Part shown: positions 1-5,964 of the stretch, one piece after another | How the letters are laid out: each line of letters opens with the position of its first letter | How positions within the stretch are numbered: the first letter of the stretch is position 1 | From: UBA5359 sp028699365 [NCBI: bacterium] | Lineage (GTDB): Bacteria; UBP13; UBA5359 | Reading direction: 5' to 3' | Assembly: GCA_028699365.1 (NCBI GenBank) | Contig: JAQVUQ010000077.1 | Location: forward strand, 1-9,645 | DNA: 9,645 bases | The notes under the pieces: generated by a model | Told to the model about the DNA's origin: nothing | Seen by the model: the letters and a program-made list of their open reading frames with translations, nothing else | The model's database searches: none | Translations under genes and position numbers: made by a program

Positions 1-14
1 GCTATCTTGTGCAT
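1..14 (-). CDS. Start of an unidentified gene running off the left edge
   Basis: On the minus strand an ATG at 14-12 opens a frame reading Met-His-Lys-Ile-Ala before the window ends. An AGGGAGG Shine-Dalgarno sequence at 27-21 lies six bases upstream of the ATG, which is ideal spacing and the only reason to call a gene here. It would be the next gene after the propeller-like protein, whose stop is 87 bases upstream, and the two may be co-transcribed. Its ribosome binding site is buried in a strong inverted repeat, annotated separately. Five residues say nothing about function. Confidence 0.5.
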
Positions 15-75
15 ATAACGCCTCCCTGTTTCTTTTGTTTTTCCTCAAATTAACAAATTCGACAGGGAGCGTTAT
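15..75 (-). promoter_or_regulatory. Inverted repeat that sequesters the Shine-Dalgarno of the left-edge gene
   Basis: Bases 15-21 (ATAACGC) pair with 69-75 (GCGTTAT), and 23-29 (TCCCTGT) pair with 62-68 (ACAGGGA). This gives 14 base pairs with one bulged base (position 22) and a loop of about 32 bases. In the minus-strand RNA the 3' arm contains the AGGGAGG Shine-Dalgarno sequence and ends directly against the ATG at 14. The folded form would therefore block ribosome access. No T-run follows on the minus strand, so it is not a terminator for the gene at 102-1364. On the plus strand it is followed by TTTT, but no plus-strand gene is visible upstream. The pairing is read directly; the regulatory role is inferred. 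Confidence 0.5.
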
Positions 76-101
76 TTTACCTATTTATTAGACTTTTGCA
101 A

Positions 102-1364
102 CTACCTCACTCTACTCTCCTTTATCAGCAAACTATCATTTCCCACCCAACCAAGGATAGATCTAGAGTCTGACTTGACCGGATACCGCTCCTCATATAT
201 GACACGACACGTAGCAATATCATATATGCGGTACCCGGTAACACAAGAGTTACTGTAATTGGTACCATAAAGTATCGTCAGCAAGCGGGAGGAATCCGGC
301 GACCAGTAGAAGCAGAAATAAGGCGTACACTCTTGGACCTCATCCGTACGCGTCAGTTGCATCAGTAATTCCCCGTATACCTTACCGTAATCCAACTTGC
401 GCCGCCCTCCTCCGTAGTCGAAGTAGTTATCTTCAGGCCAGCAATATGCCGAATGAACTGCCTCGCCGGCAACTACAACATAGCGTCCATCGGGAGAATA
501 CTCGAATAAGGGATCTCCCTCAGCACCGATAACCGCTTCTCCACTACTTAAGTTTACCCAATATGATCTGCTGTCGGAGGGGCCGGTCTCATGATATGAA
601 AGTATCCAATTACTCTCCTTCTTTCGTAGCGCCAAGTGATTTCCCGTTGACATATCCGGCCATGTCCAGCGGGATAGAAAGACATTACGCCATTTGCCTG
701 AATTGAACTCATACACTTTTGTTAGACAACGCACTTCATGGTTGCGGGGCCCACTCTGCTTATCAATAGACGTTGCCACCATACCGCTGCCGTCGGGAAT
801 GGTCTTCCACTCCACACAGTTGTTCAACTGTGTAAACCATGCTTCATTCCCGTTCAGATCGTAATACACAAAGAAAACGTCGTGATCAGACCCCATAAGG
901 GACCTTGGGTCTTTATAATCCTTTTGCCTGTCCGGACTATACCCCAGAACAATGCCTTTTTCATCCGGCAACCACTGTAAGGTTGCCTGTTCATAGGATC
1001 TGCCGAGGATCTTAAAATCCTTTCCGGAAAGGTCAAAGAGGTAAACAGCAACCTTTTCAGCTTCTCGTAATTTACCGTTAACCGCCAGGTAGCGTCCACT
1101 GGGGCTTGCAGTTATAGAGTAGACACGCGCCATTGCCGGCAGCGATCCTTCTGCCGTATCCCTGCCGTCAGGTTCAGAAGGGACGGATTTAACTTGCGCC
1201 TTACCAGGTATTGGAGCACCGTTAACAATACCAGATACAGTATATAGAAAAACTAATATACAAAAAACTGTTCTTACAGTTCTCCCGGCCGATAGCGATT
1301 GTCTAAATAAGCATAAGGAAATCGTATGACCTCCTGTCAACAGGTCATTAAATATGACCGGCAT
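102..1364 (-). CDS. Exported WD40/TolB-like beta-propeller protein, function unknown
   Basis: I do not recognise a specific family. Read from the ATG at 1364 the protein has 420 residues. A basic stretch (RQSLSAGRTVR) is followed by a hydrophobic run (TVFCILVFLYTVSGIVNG, about residues 32-49), which looks like a signal peptide or membrane anchor, so the rest is probably outside the cytoplasm. The body carries propeller-blade signatures of the PD40/TolB type: SPSGRYLAV, YSPDGRYVVVAG and YWSPDSSRLLTI. Such domains usually bind partners or polysaccharide rather than catalyse reactions, but nothing here shows a ligand. The start is uncertain. A perfect TATAAT -10 box at 1382-1377 leaves almost no leader for the ATG at 1364, whereas an AGGAGG at 1335-1330 sits seven bases before an in-frame ATT at 1322. 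Starting at ATT would give 406 residues and a more usual signal peptide. Confidence 0.72.
   Translation of the reverse strand: MPVIFNDLLTGGHTISLCLFRQSLSAGRTVRTVFCILVFLYTVSGIVNGAPIPGKAQVKSVPSEPDGRDTAEGSLPAMARVYSITASPSGRYLAVNGKLREAEKVAVYLFDLSGKDFKILGRSYEQATLQWLPDEKGIVLGYSPDRQKDYKDPRSLMGSDHDVFFVYYDLNGNEAWFTQLNNCVEWKTIPDGSGMVATSIDKQSGPRNHEVRCLTKVYEFNSGKWRNVFLSRWTWPDMSTGNHLALRKKESNWILSYHETGPSDSRSYWVNLSSGEAVIGAEGDPLFEYSPDGRYVVVAGEAVHSAYCWPEDNYFDYGGGRRKLDYGKVYGELLMQLTRTDEVQECTPYFCFYWSPDSSRLLTILYGTNYSNSCVTGYRIYDIATCRVIYEERYPVKSDSRSILGWVGNDSLLIKESRVR
1326..1348 (-). promoter_or_regulatory. Dyad containing AGGAGG, possible operator or RBS-masking hairpin
   Basis: The dyad ATGACCT-N9-AGGTCAT is perfect over 7+7 bases. 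In the minus-strand transcript its 3' arm overlaps the AGGAGG at 1335-1330. An alternative inner pairing, CCTG/CAGG with a four-base loop, would also cover part of this site. It lies roughly 20-45 bases downstream of the start point predicted from the TATAAT at 1382-1377. It could be a repressor operator in DNA or an RNA hairpin that hides the ribosome site. Both are inference; the symmetry is read directly. Confidence 0.4.
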
Positions 1365-1376
1365 AGCTATTTTGGA

Positions 1377-1404
1377 ATTATATCAATAAATCTTATAACA
1401 GCAA
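1377..1404 (-). promoter_or_regulatory. Sigma70-like promoter of the propeller-like gene
   Basis: On the minus strand a perfect TATAAT (1382-1377) is preceded, with a 16-base spacer, by TTGCTG (1404-1399), which matches the first three bases of the -35 consensus. The predicted start point is near 1370, only about six bases before the ATG at 1364. Either the message is nearly leaderless or translation begins downstream at the AGGAGG site. Confidence 0.45.
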
Positions 1405-1573
1405 AATTATTTCAAGTGGTTATGTGATCAACGGCTCCCGGATATTCCAATCTTAGTGCTCTTGCCATACGCTTATTCTAGCAACTTTATATCGCCAATT
1501 CAATATTCAATGCCTGACCCTTACTTCCCCTGAAAAGGTAGCCGTTTCCCAACAATTTTCTGATAACGCAAAA

Positions 1574-1616
1574 CAGCCGGTAACCCGCTTATTTACTGGG
1601 CTGCCGGCTGCTTTTT
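1574..1616 (+). terminator. Rho-independent terminator-like hairpin, no gene feeding it
   Basis: Bases 1574-1586 pair with 1598-1610 around an 11-base loop. The stem has 13 positions: CAGCCGG/CCGGCTG at the base, CCC/GGG at the tip, and a T-G wobble, an A-T pair and an A-C mismatch between. TTTTT follows at 1612-1616. On the minus strand the stem is followed by TGTTTTG, so weak bidirectional activity is possible. No plus-strand gene ends upstream; the nearest upstream gene runs on the other strand. It may end a small untranslated RNA, be a remnant of a lost gene, or insulate the toxin-antitoxin promoter. Confidence 0.6.
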
Positions 1617-1702
1617 CGTCCACTTAACTGCAAAAGTCAGGTTATTATTACATAATATTGCCGAACAAAGTGAATTTGTCAATGTGACTGTGCTATCTTA
1701 TG

Positions 1703-1728
1703 AATTTGCCATTGACAGACGGCAATTT
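1703..1728 (+). promoter_or_regulatory. Inverted repeat over the TA promoter, candidate antitoxin operator
   Basis: AATTTGCC (1703-1710) and GGCAATTT (1721-1728) form an inverted repeat matching at seven of eight positions with a ten-base spacer that contains the -35 hexamer. In addition TGAATTTG-Y-CA occurs at 1671 and again at 1701, exactly 30 bases apart, about three helical turns. Toxin-antitoxin operons of this type are commonly autorepressed by the antitoxin or its complex at such sites. Assigning this one to the neighbouring AbrB-type protein is inference. Confidence 0.4.
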
Positions 1729-1740
1729 TTGTCCTACATT
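1712..1740 (+). promoter_or_regulatory. Sigma70-like promoter of the toxin-antitoxin operon
   Basis: A perfect TTGACA -35 box (1712-1717) is followed after 17 bases by TACATT (1735-1740), which matches four of six positions of the -10 consensus. The predicted start near 1747 leaves a leader of about 30 bases carrying a GGAGGAG ribosome site before the antitoxin ATG at 1778. A weaker alternative is TTGTCA (1676-1681), a 17-base spacer and TATGAA. Confidence 0.6.
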
Positions 1741-1777
1741 TGTAAATAATAGGATAAAAATAATTGGAGGAGATTTT

Positions 1778-2011
1778 ATGCCGGTAGTAAAAGTGTTGCC
1801 CAAGGGGCAGATAACGCTTCCCAAAGAAATGCGCAAGAGTCTGCAGATAAAAGAAGGGGATACTTTGCTTCTGGAAGAGACTGCTGAAGGCTATGCCATC
1901 AGAAAGGGTAAAACAATATTTGATTACATCGGTATATTGCCGAATTTAGGAATGTCTGTAGAGGAGATGAGGGAAAAAGCGATAAAGGAGGCGGCTGAAG
2001 ACCGTGCTTAA
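1778..2011 (+). CDS. vapB: AbrB/SpoVT-type antitoxin (VapB-like)
   Basis: This 77-residue protein is the DNA-binding antitoxin partner of the PIN-domain toxin encoded immediately downstream. Residues 5 to about 35 match the swapped-hairpin AbrB/SpoVT fold, including KGQITLPKEMR at 9-19 and the following hydrophobic-Gly-Asp turn (EGDTLLLEE). Residues 47-77 (from IFDYIGIL) form the short C-terminal tail that in this family wraps the toxin and blocks its active site. The start is the ATG at 1778, with GGAGGAG at 1766-1772. An in-frame ATG at 1700 would add 26 residues but lies upstream of the better promoter and lacks a ribosome site. The gene overlaps the toxin gene by eight bases, and its last codons carry the toxin's ribosome site (AAAGGAGG, 1984-1991). 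Expected to repress its own promoter, alone or with the toxin. Confidence 0.85.
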   Translation: MPVVKVLPKGQITLPKEMRKSLQIKEGDTLLLEETAEGYAIRKGKTIFDYIGILPNLGMSVEEMREKAIKEAAEDRA

Positions 2012-2414
2012 GTCGTTTATAGATACGAGTGTCATACTAAGGCTTTTGGTTAAAGACGATGATCTGAAAAGCAAGGCTTGTGAAAATCTGCTTAAGCAGG
2101 CAAGGCATGAAGGCATAAGTCTTAATCTTTTGCCTGTTGCCATTCTGGAAATAGTCTGGGTGATGGAGAAGATTTATAAGTTTAACAAATCTACCATTAG
2201 AGAGATTGTAGAGGCGCTTTTAAATACTCCTGGATTAAGAGTGGAAATGGAGGAAGTTTTCCGAAGAGCGTTAAAAACTTACGCAGAAAAAAACATTAAG
2301 TTTGGTGATGCGGTCATGGGGCACTGGGGACTGGCAAAAGATATTGCTGCGGTTTATACCTATGATGAGAAGGACTTCAAGCGGATAGAAGGTCTTGATG
2401 TAAGAAGGCCGTAA
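2004..2414 (+). CDS. vapC: PIN-domain ribonuclease toxin (VapC-like)
   Basis: A 136-residue single-domain PIN protein of the usual VapC length, predicted to be a Mg2+-dependent RNase that arrests translation when freed from the antitoxin. Four acidic positions of the PIN active site are visible: D7 in FIDTSVILRLL, E49 in AILEIVW, D102 in FGDAVMG, and D121 (with D124 nearby) in TYDEKDFKRI. All catalytic carboxylates are therefore present and the toxin is probably active. It starts with GTG at 2004, overlapping the antitoxin stop by eight bases and preceded by AAAGGAGG, a layout that ties toxin synthesis to antitoxin translation. The gene is clearly AT-richer than the convergent operon, which starts 31 bases away, suggesting that the pair arrived by transfer. 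No terminator is evident in the 31-base gap. Confidence 0.88.
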   Translation: MLKSFIDTSVILRLLVKDDDLKSKACENLLKQARHEGISLNLLPVAILEIVWVMEKIYKFNKSTIREIVEALLNTPGLRVEMEEVFRRALKTYAEKNIKFGDAVMGHWGLAKDIAAVYTYDEKDFKRIEGLDVRRP

Positions 2415-2445
2415 AAGTTTTGCTCTTTCCATCAGGTAAAATCTT

Positions 2446-3492
2446 TTAGCAGATATCCAAAGAGGCATGCCGTCGCAGTTCCGCCAATCCTTCATCCCTG
2501 GTGATAATCTTTCGTTGAGCCGATGCCAGAAGATCGGTAAACCGCCGGTTATCGAAATCAAGGTTGCAACTGATAGAGTAAAGCGCGTAGAGCGAGGGAT
2601 CGGTAAAGGGGTGATCCAGATTGAGAAGATTGGAGATAAAGGTAACCGGTGTGCCGGCAACTTGTCCGGCCCATAAAGGAAGGTTAGTAATCTTAAAAGA
2701 TTTGCCGGGCAGAAAGATATCCGCTATCAGATGATAGAACTCTTCGATGCTGGTATGCTCGCTGTCCAGAACATTGATCGCTCTGCCTGCGGCTTCCGGC
2801 TGTGTAGCCGCCATAAAGTTGGCTGCAGCCACATTGCGGACATGCGCCAGCGGCCAGCGATTGCGCCCGCGCCAACGGCCGAAGTTGACCATCCGGGATG
2901 AGGTGCGCAGAAACTCAACCGCACGTGGAGTAAGGGTTTTATCACCTATACCCCAGACTGCAGCCGGACGGACAATAGCATATCTCTCAACGGAAAGTTC
3001 ATTGCGTATCCACCGCTCTGCAGCAATCTTGTACTCCGGATACGGGTTGCGCGTACTGTTGACCAAAGGAAGCGCATCTTCGCTTTCCCCGACAAAATCA
3101 CGCAGACCGTAAACATCCGTCGTCGATACAAATACAAATCGGGGCACATGAAGTGTCTTTGCCAGCATCCCCAGATTAATCACCGCTTCATAATTGGTTC
3201 GGCGAAATTCACTCCGCCTCCCCACATCGGAAGCCCTTCCGGCACAGTGGACAACGGCGTCCAATCTACCGTCGCGCTCATTCAGGATTGAGATAACCTT
3301 CTCATTCAATGCATCAGCATCCATCATATCGCCTTGCAACAGAGTCACTACACCGTCACGATGCAACTGTTCGATATCCGGAGACAGCGTCCGGTGCACC
3401 AGTGCCAGTACGTGCCATCCCTGCGCCGTGAACTCTCGCACGGTATAGCCACCGATAAAACCCGCCGCCCCGGTGATAAGGACCTGTTTCAC
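2446..3492 (-). CDS. NAD(P)-dependent epimerase/ketoreductase (extended SDR)
   Basis: A 348-residue extended short-chain dehydrogenase. The N-terminal Rossmann motif is TGAAGFIG (residues 7-14). The catalytic set is S123/T124 (VSTTDVYG) with the YxxxK pair Y151 and K155 (NPYPEYK). A conserved later segment reads PLAHVRNVAAA (214-224). Members of this family act as 3-beta-hydroxysteroid-type dehydrogenases, sugar epimerases and, in bacterial sphingolipid synthesis, ceramide reductase (CerR). It directly follows the oxoamine synthase, so reducing that enzyme's 3-keto product is the most economical role, but this is inference. The start is GTG at 3492, whose GTGA overlaps the TGA of the upstream gene. 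An upstream in-frame ATG at 3594 would add 34 residues that overlap the upstream gene and contribute nothing to the fold. It is the last gene of the operon. Confidence 0.82.
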   Translation of the reverse strand: MKQVLITGAAGFIGGYTVREFTAQGWHVLALVHRTLSPDIEQLHRDGVVTLLQGDMMDADALNEKVISILNERDGRLDAVVHCAGRASDVGRRSEFRRTNYEAVINLGMLAKTLHVPRFVFVSTTDVYGLRDFVGESEDALPLVNSTRNPYPEYKIAAERWIRNELSVERYAIVRPAAVWGIGDKTLTPRAVEFLRTSSRMVNFGRWRGRNRWPLAHVRNVAAANFMAATQPEAAGRAINVLDSEHTSIEEFYHLIADIFLPGKSFKITNLPLWAGQVAGTPVTFISNLLNLDHPFTDPSLYALYSISCNLDFDNRRFTDLLASAQRKIITRDEGLAELRRHASLDIC

Positions 3493-4754
3493 GCAATCAC
3501 TCCTATATCCCTGCCCAGACGGCAGATAGTATCCAACGCCGTATCCATATCCTGCTGCGTCAGAGAATTCATGATGCACAAGCGAAGCCGGCACTCTTTA
3601 CGACGCACTGCCGGATAGGTGACGATATTGGTATACACTCCGTTGCGGCGCAGATCGTTGTTGAACTGCACAAGCTTCGCCTCATCGCCCACTATAACAG
3701 GGATAATGGCCGATTCGGAGCTACCGGTATCGAAGCCGCGTGCCATCAGCCCTTCTTTCATATAACGTATATTGTGCCACAGGCGATCGCGGCCAGCCGC
3801 ATCGTCGCGAAGCAGCTTAAAGACCTCGATCAACCCGGCGACTATAGGAGCCGGAATGCTGGTCGAGAAGAAGTAGGTTCTGGCATAGTAGCGCAGATAC
3901 TGAATAAGCCTGGCACTGCCCACGCAGTATCCTCCGATGGCGCCCGGTGTTTTACTGAAAGTGCCGACGGTAATATCCACCTGATCGGCACAGCCGCATT
4001 GTTCTGCCGTGCCGCGTCCGGTTGGCCCCACTACGCCTAAGCCGTGTGCATCATCCACCATCACCCGTGCGCCGTAGCGACGTGCCAGCGCAGCAATGTC
4101 AGCCAGAGGTGCTATATCGCCGTCCATGGAGAATACGCCGTCTGTGACGATAAGGCGTCCTCGCTGCGATTCGGGCAGTTGCCCCAGTATCTTCTCCAGG
4201 TGGCGCAAATTGCGATGCAGGTAGACCTTGACCTCTGCCTGAGAAAGAGCGCAGCCGTCAAAGATGGAGGCATGATTATAGGCGTCGTTGATAACGACAT
4301 CGCCGGCACCGCACAGGGCGGAAATCACGCCTACGTTGGCGGAATAACCGCAGGGAATGAGGATGGCATCCTCAGCGCCGTAAAACTCGGCCACCAGTTG
4401 CTCCAGTTCCCGGTGCAGATCCGTCGTGCCGGCATAAAGAGAAACGGCCCCCATGCCGTATCCGTATTTGGCACAGGCGTCCCGGCAAGCGGCTACTACA
4501 CGAGGATGCGTCGTCAGCGAGAGATAAGAATTAGAGCCGAGCATGATGACCTCTCGGCTCTCCCCATTACGATCCCTGACGGTAGTGCGGTTGGCTACGG
4601 CACCGAGCAATTGCACGCTCAGCCCGTCGACGTATGCCGATGCGGACTGACGGATATGAACATCAAGCGCCTCAAGCTTGTCGAAAATATCCTGTCGTCC
4701 GTTATCGGGAAGAAAATCTTCGAAATGCCTCTCGTTCTCTTGTATGATGCTCAC
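3489..4754 (-). CDS. Alpha-oxoamine synthase, serine palmitoyltransferase-like (PLP)
   Basis: A 421-residue PLP enzyme of the alpha-oxoamine synthase family, which joins an amino acid to an acyl thioester with loss of CO2. Visible active-site features are GSNSYLSL (73-80), H161 stacking over PLP (AYNHASIFDG), D234 and H237 (VDDAHGLG), and K268 forming the Schiff base in GTFSK. The TFSK form, with GGYC after it, resembles bacterial serine palmitoyltransferase more than BioF (usually LSK) or Kbl (LGK). No biotin gene is nearby. Cysteate fatty acyltransferase of sulfonolipid synthesis is a close alternative, and amino-acid choice cannot be read here. The start is GTG at 4754, with GGAG seven bases upstream; an upstream ATG at 4862 would overlap the previous gene by 95 bases. 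The gene ends in a 4-nt overlap with the reductase gene. Confidence 0.85.
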   Translation of the reverse strand: MSIIQENERHFEDFLPDNGRQDIFDKLEALDVHIRQSASAYVDGLSVQLLGAVANRTTVRDRNGESREVIMLGSNSYLSLTTHPRVVAACRDACAKYGYGMGAVSLYAGTTDLHRELEQLVAEFYGAEDAILIPCGYSANVGVISALCGAGDVVINDAYNHASIFDGCALSQAEVKVYLHRNLRHLEKILGQLPESQRGRLIVTDGVFSMDGDIAPLADIAALARRYGARVMVDDAHGLGVVGPTGRGTAEQCGCADQVDITVGTFSKTPGAIGGYCVGSARLIQYLRYYARTYFFSTSIPAPIVAGLIEVFKLLRDDAAGRDRLWHNIRYMKEGLMARGFDTGSSESAIIPVIVGDEAKLVQFNNDLRRNGVYTNIVTYPAVRRKECRLRLCIMNSLTQQDMDTALDTICRLGRDIGVIA

Positions 4755-4761
4755 TCTGATA

Positions 4762-4769
4762 CTCCTTTC
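4762..4769 (-). promoter_or_regulatory. Ribosome binding site fixing the oxoamine synthase start
   Basis: GAAAGGAG on the minus strand (4769-4762) overlaps the stop of the upstream flavoprotein gene and lies seven bases before the GTG at 4754. It decides for this GTG over the upstream ATG at 4862. Confidence 0.65.
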
Positions 4770-5964
4770 AAAGGTGACAATACAACGGTCTGTCGCTGTC
4801 GCAGTATACGGTGCAGAGGTTGCAGTTAATGCAGCGTGAACGGGAGAACTCTCCGGCGGCAATCTGTTGCGGCAGGTTCGGCTGGCAGATCAACGGCCTG
4901 CACAACGCCACCGCATCCAGTCCCCGTGTCGTGATGCAATCGAGCATGCTCTCCAGAGTTCTCATGCCCCCGACCGGAATAACCGGCAGAGATGATTGAC
5001 GTTTGATACGGACCGCTGCAGGAACGTTATACTCTTCCGCAAAGGGAATGATTCCGGCCTGGTATGCGGGAAAGCAGAATCGCTTCCACATATGGCGAAC
5101 CAAAGCCGGATAGCGGTTGTAAAGCGGATTCACCTGCAGAGCAACGTCAACCGGAATACCTCCGCGCATGATATTCAGAGCGTACTCCATTGTGCCGTAG
5201 CTCACTTCCACGGCATCAACGCTCAATGCCTCCAGGCAGACGACCGTCTGCAATGCATCGTCAACACCGAGACCGGGGACGGTATCTTCACCGGCACTGA
5301 TCTTCACCAGAATCGGAAAGTCATCCCCGCATTTCCGGCGGATAGCGATTATCACTTCCTGCAGCAGCAGCGTCGGCTCCGCCCAGCGGTCTTTACGTGT
5401 GTTGGTCCAGGGCGATAAAAACTGGTGTATCAAATAACCGTGCCCGGCGTGAACCTGCACGCCGTCGAACCCTGCCTGCCGAGCACGGTAAGCCGCGCAG
5501 GCGAAGTCGTTGACGATTACTCGTAGCTCATCATCTCCGAGCATCCGAACAGGCTGCCGAAAATAGGTGCAACGGCGGGAAGAAGCACCGACTACAGGCT
5601 GTCCGGTAATGCGGCTAAGCGTCTGCCTGCCGGTATGGGCTATCTGCATGAAAAGCCTGGTCCCCCGTCCTTCATCGCGTACTCGGGTGACGATATGCGC
5701 CCATGGGCCTGTCTTATCGTCTTGATCCATACCGCATTGCCCCGGCTGCATGGCCCGGCCCTGCCGCGAGATGAACGCAAATCCGGTAACAATGGTACCG
5801 ACACCGCCGCGTGCCAGCGCCAGGTAGAGTTCGCCCAGTTCCGGGCGGGGCACACCCTGCACATCGCCCCAGCCTTCATAGGTTGCCGAGCGTACAAAGC
5901 GATTGGGCAGGGTGATGTGTCGCAGTGCCAGCGGTGAGAACAGGATATCCGGCCTCAAAGTCAC
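4768..5964 (-). CDS. Old Yellow Enzyme-family FMN oxidoreductase with C-terminal cysteines
   Basis: A 398-residue flavin oxidoreductase of the OYE / 2,4-dienoyl-CoA reductase type, which reduces activated C=C bonds with NAD(P)H. The TIM barrel is evident from LPNRFVRSATYEG (19-31), MQIAHTGRQ (106-114, FMN-contacting Gln and Arg), the substrate-site stretch VHAGHGYLIHQFLSP (171-185) and the phosphate-binding PVGGMRT (330-336). The C-terminus holds C378, C381, C384 and C388 (CINCNLCTVYC) plus C396, which could bind an Fe-S cluster. It stops shortly after, so it lacks the second flavin/NAD domain of full 2,4-dienoyl-CoA reductases and has only the barrel module. The start is GTG at 5964, overlapping the upstream stop by four bases (GTGA), with GGAGG near 5973-5979. 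In this operon it may reduce a lipid or isoprenoid double bond; the substrate is unknown. Confidence 0.85.
   Translation of the reverse strand: MTLRPDILFSPLALRHITLPNRFVRSATYEGWGDVQGVPRPELGELYLALARGGVGTIVTGFAFISRQGRAMQPGQCGMDQDDKTGPWAHIVTRVRDEGRGTRLFMQIAHTGRQTLSRITGQPVVGASSRRCTYFRQPVRMLGDDELRVIVNDFACAAYRARQAGFDGVQVHAGHGYLIHQFLSPWTNTRKDRWAEPTLLLQEVIIAIRRKCGDDFPILVKISAGEDTVPGLGVDDALQTVVCLEALSVDAVEVSYGTMEYALNIMRGGIPVDVALQVNPLYNRYPALVRHMWKRFCFPAYQAGIIPFAEEYNVPAAVRIKRQSSLPVIPVGGMRTLESMLDCITTRGLDAVALCRPLICQPNLPQQIAAGEFSRSRCINCNLCTVYCDSDRPLYCHL

Larger units (their letters stand above)
1365..1777. other. Intergenic region between divergent genes
   Basis: This 413-base gap separates the minus-strand propeller gene from the plus-strand toxin-antitoxin pair. 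It holds the minus-strand promoter (1377-1404), a terminator-like hairpin (1574-1616) and the toxin-antitoxin promoter with inverted and direct repeats (1671-1740). I see no convincing coding sequence, tRNA or insertion-sequence end. The stretch from about 1420 to 1570 shows no structure that I can name. Confidence 0.6.

Noticed and set aside
15-75. Hairpin as the terminator of the propeller gene
   Set aside because: On the minus strand no T-run follows the stem; a start codon with ideal Shine-Dalgarno spacing follows instead.
1700-1777. N-terminal extension of the antitoxin from the ATG at 1700
   Set aside because: The AbrB domain begins at the ATG at 1778, which has a strong ribosome site, and the best promoter lies within the proposed extension.
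3493-3594. N-terminal extension of the SDR from the ATG at 3594
   Set aside because: It overlaps the 3' end of the oxoamine synthase gene; the Rossmann motif begins right after the GTG at 3492, which forms a GTGA overlap like others in the operon.
3489-4754. Calling the PLP enzyme BioF (biotin synthesis)
   Set aside because: No bioA, bioB or bioD neighbour and the TFSK lysine motif is SPT-like.
4044-4829. Long plus-strand open frame (261 codons) opposite the oxoamine synthase
   Set aside because: It is antisense to a gene with intact PLP-enzyme motifs, shows no family signature, and is explained by the GC-rich codon pattern of the real gene.
4755-4862. N-terminal extension of the oxoamine synthase from the ATG at 4862
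   Set aside because: It lies mostly inside the flavoprotein gene, and a proper ribosome site serves the GTG at 4754.
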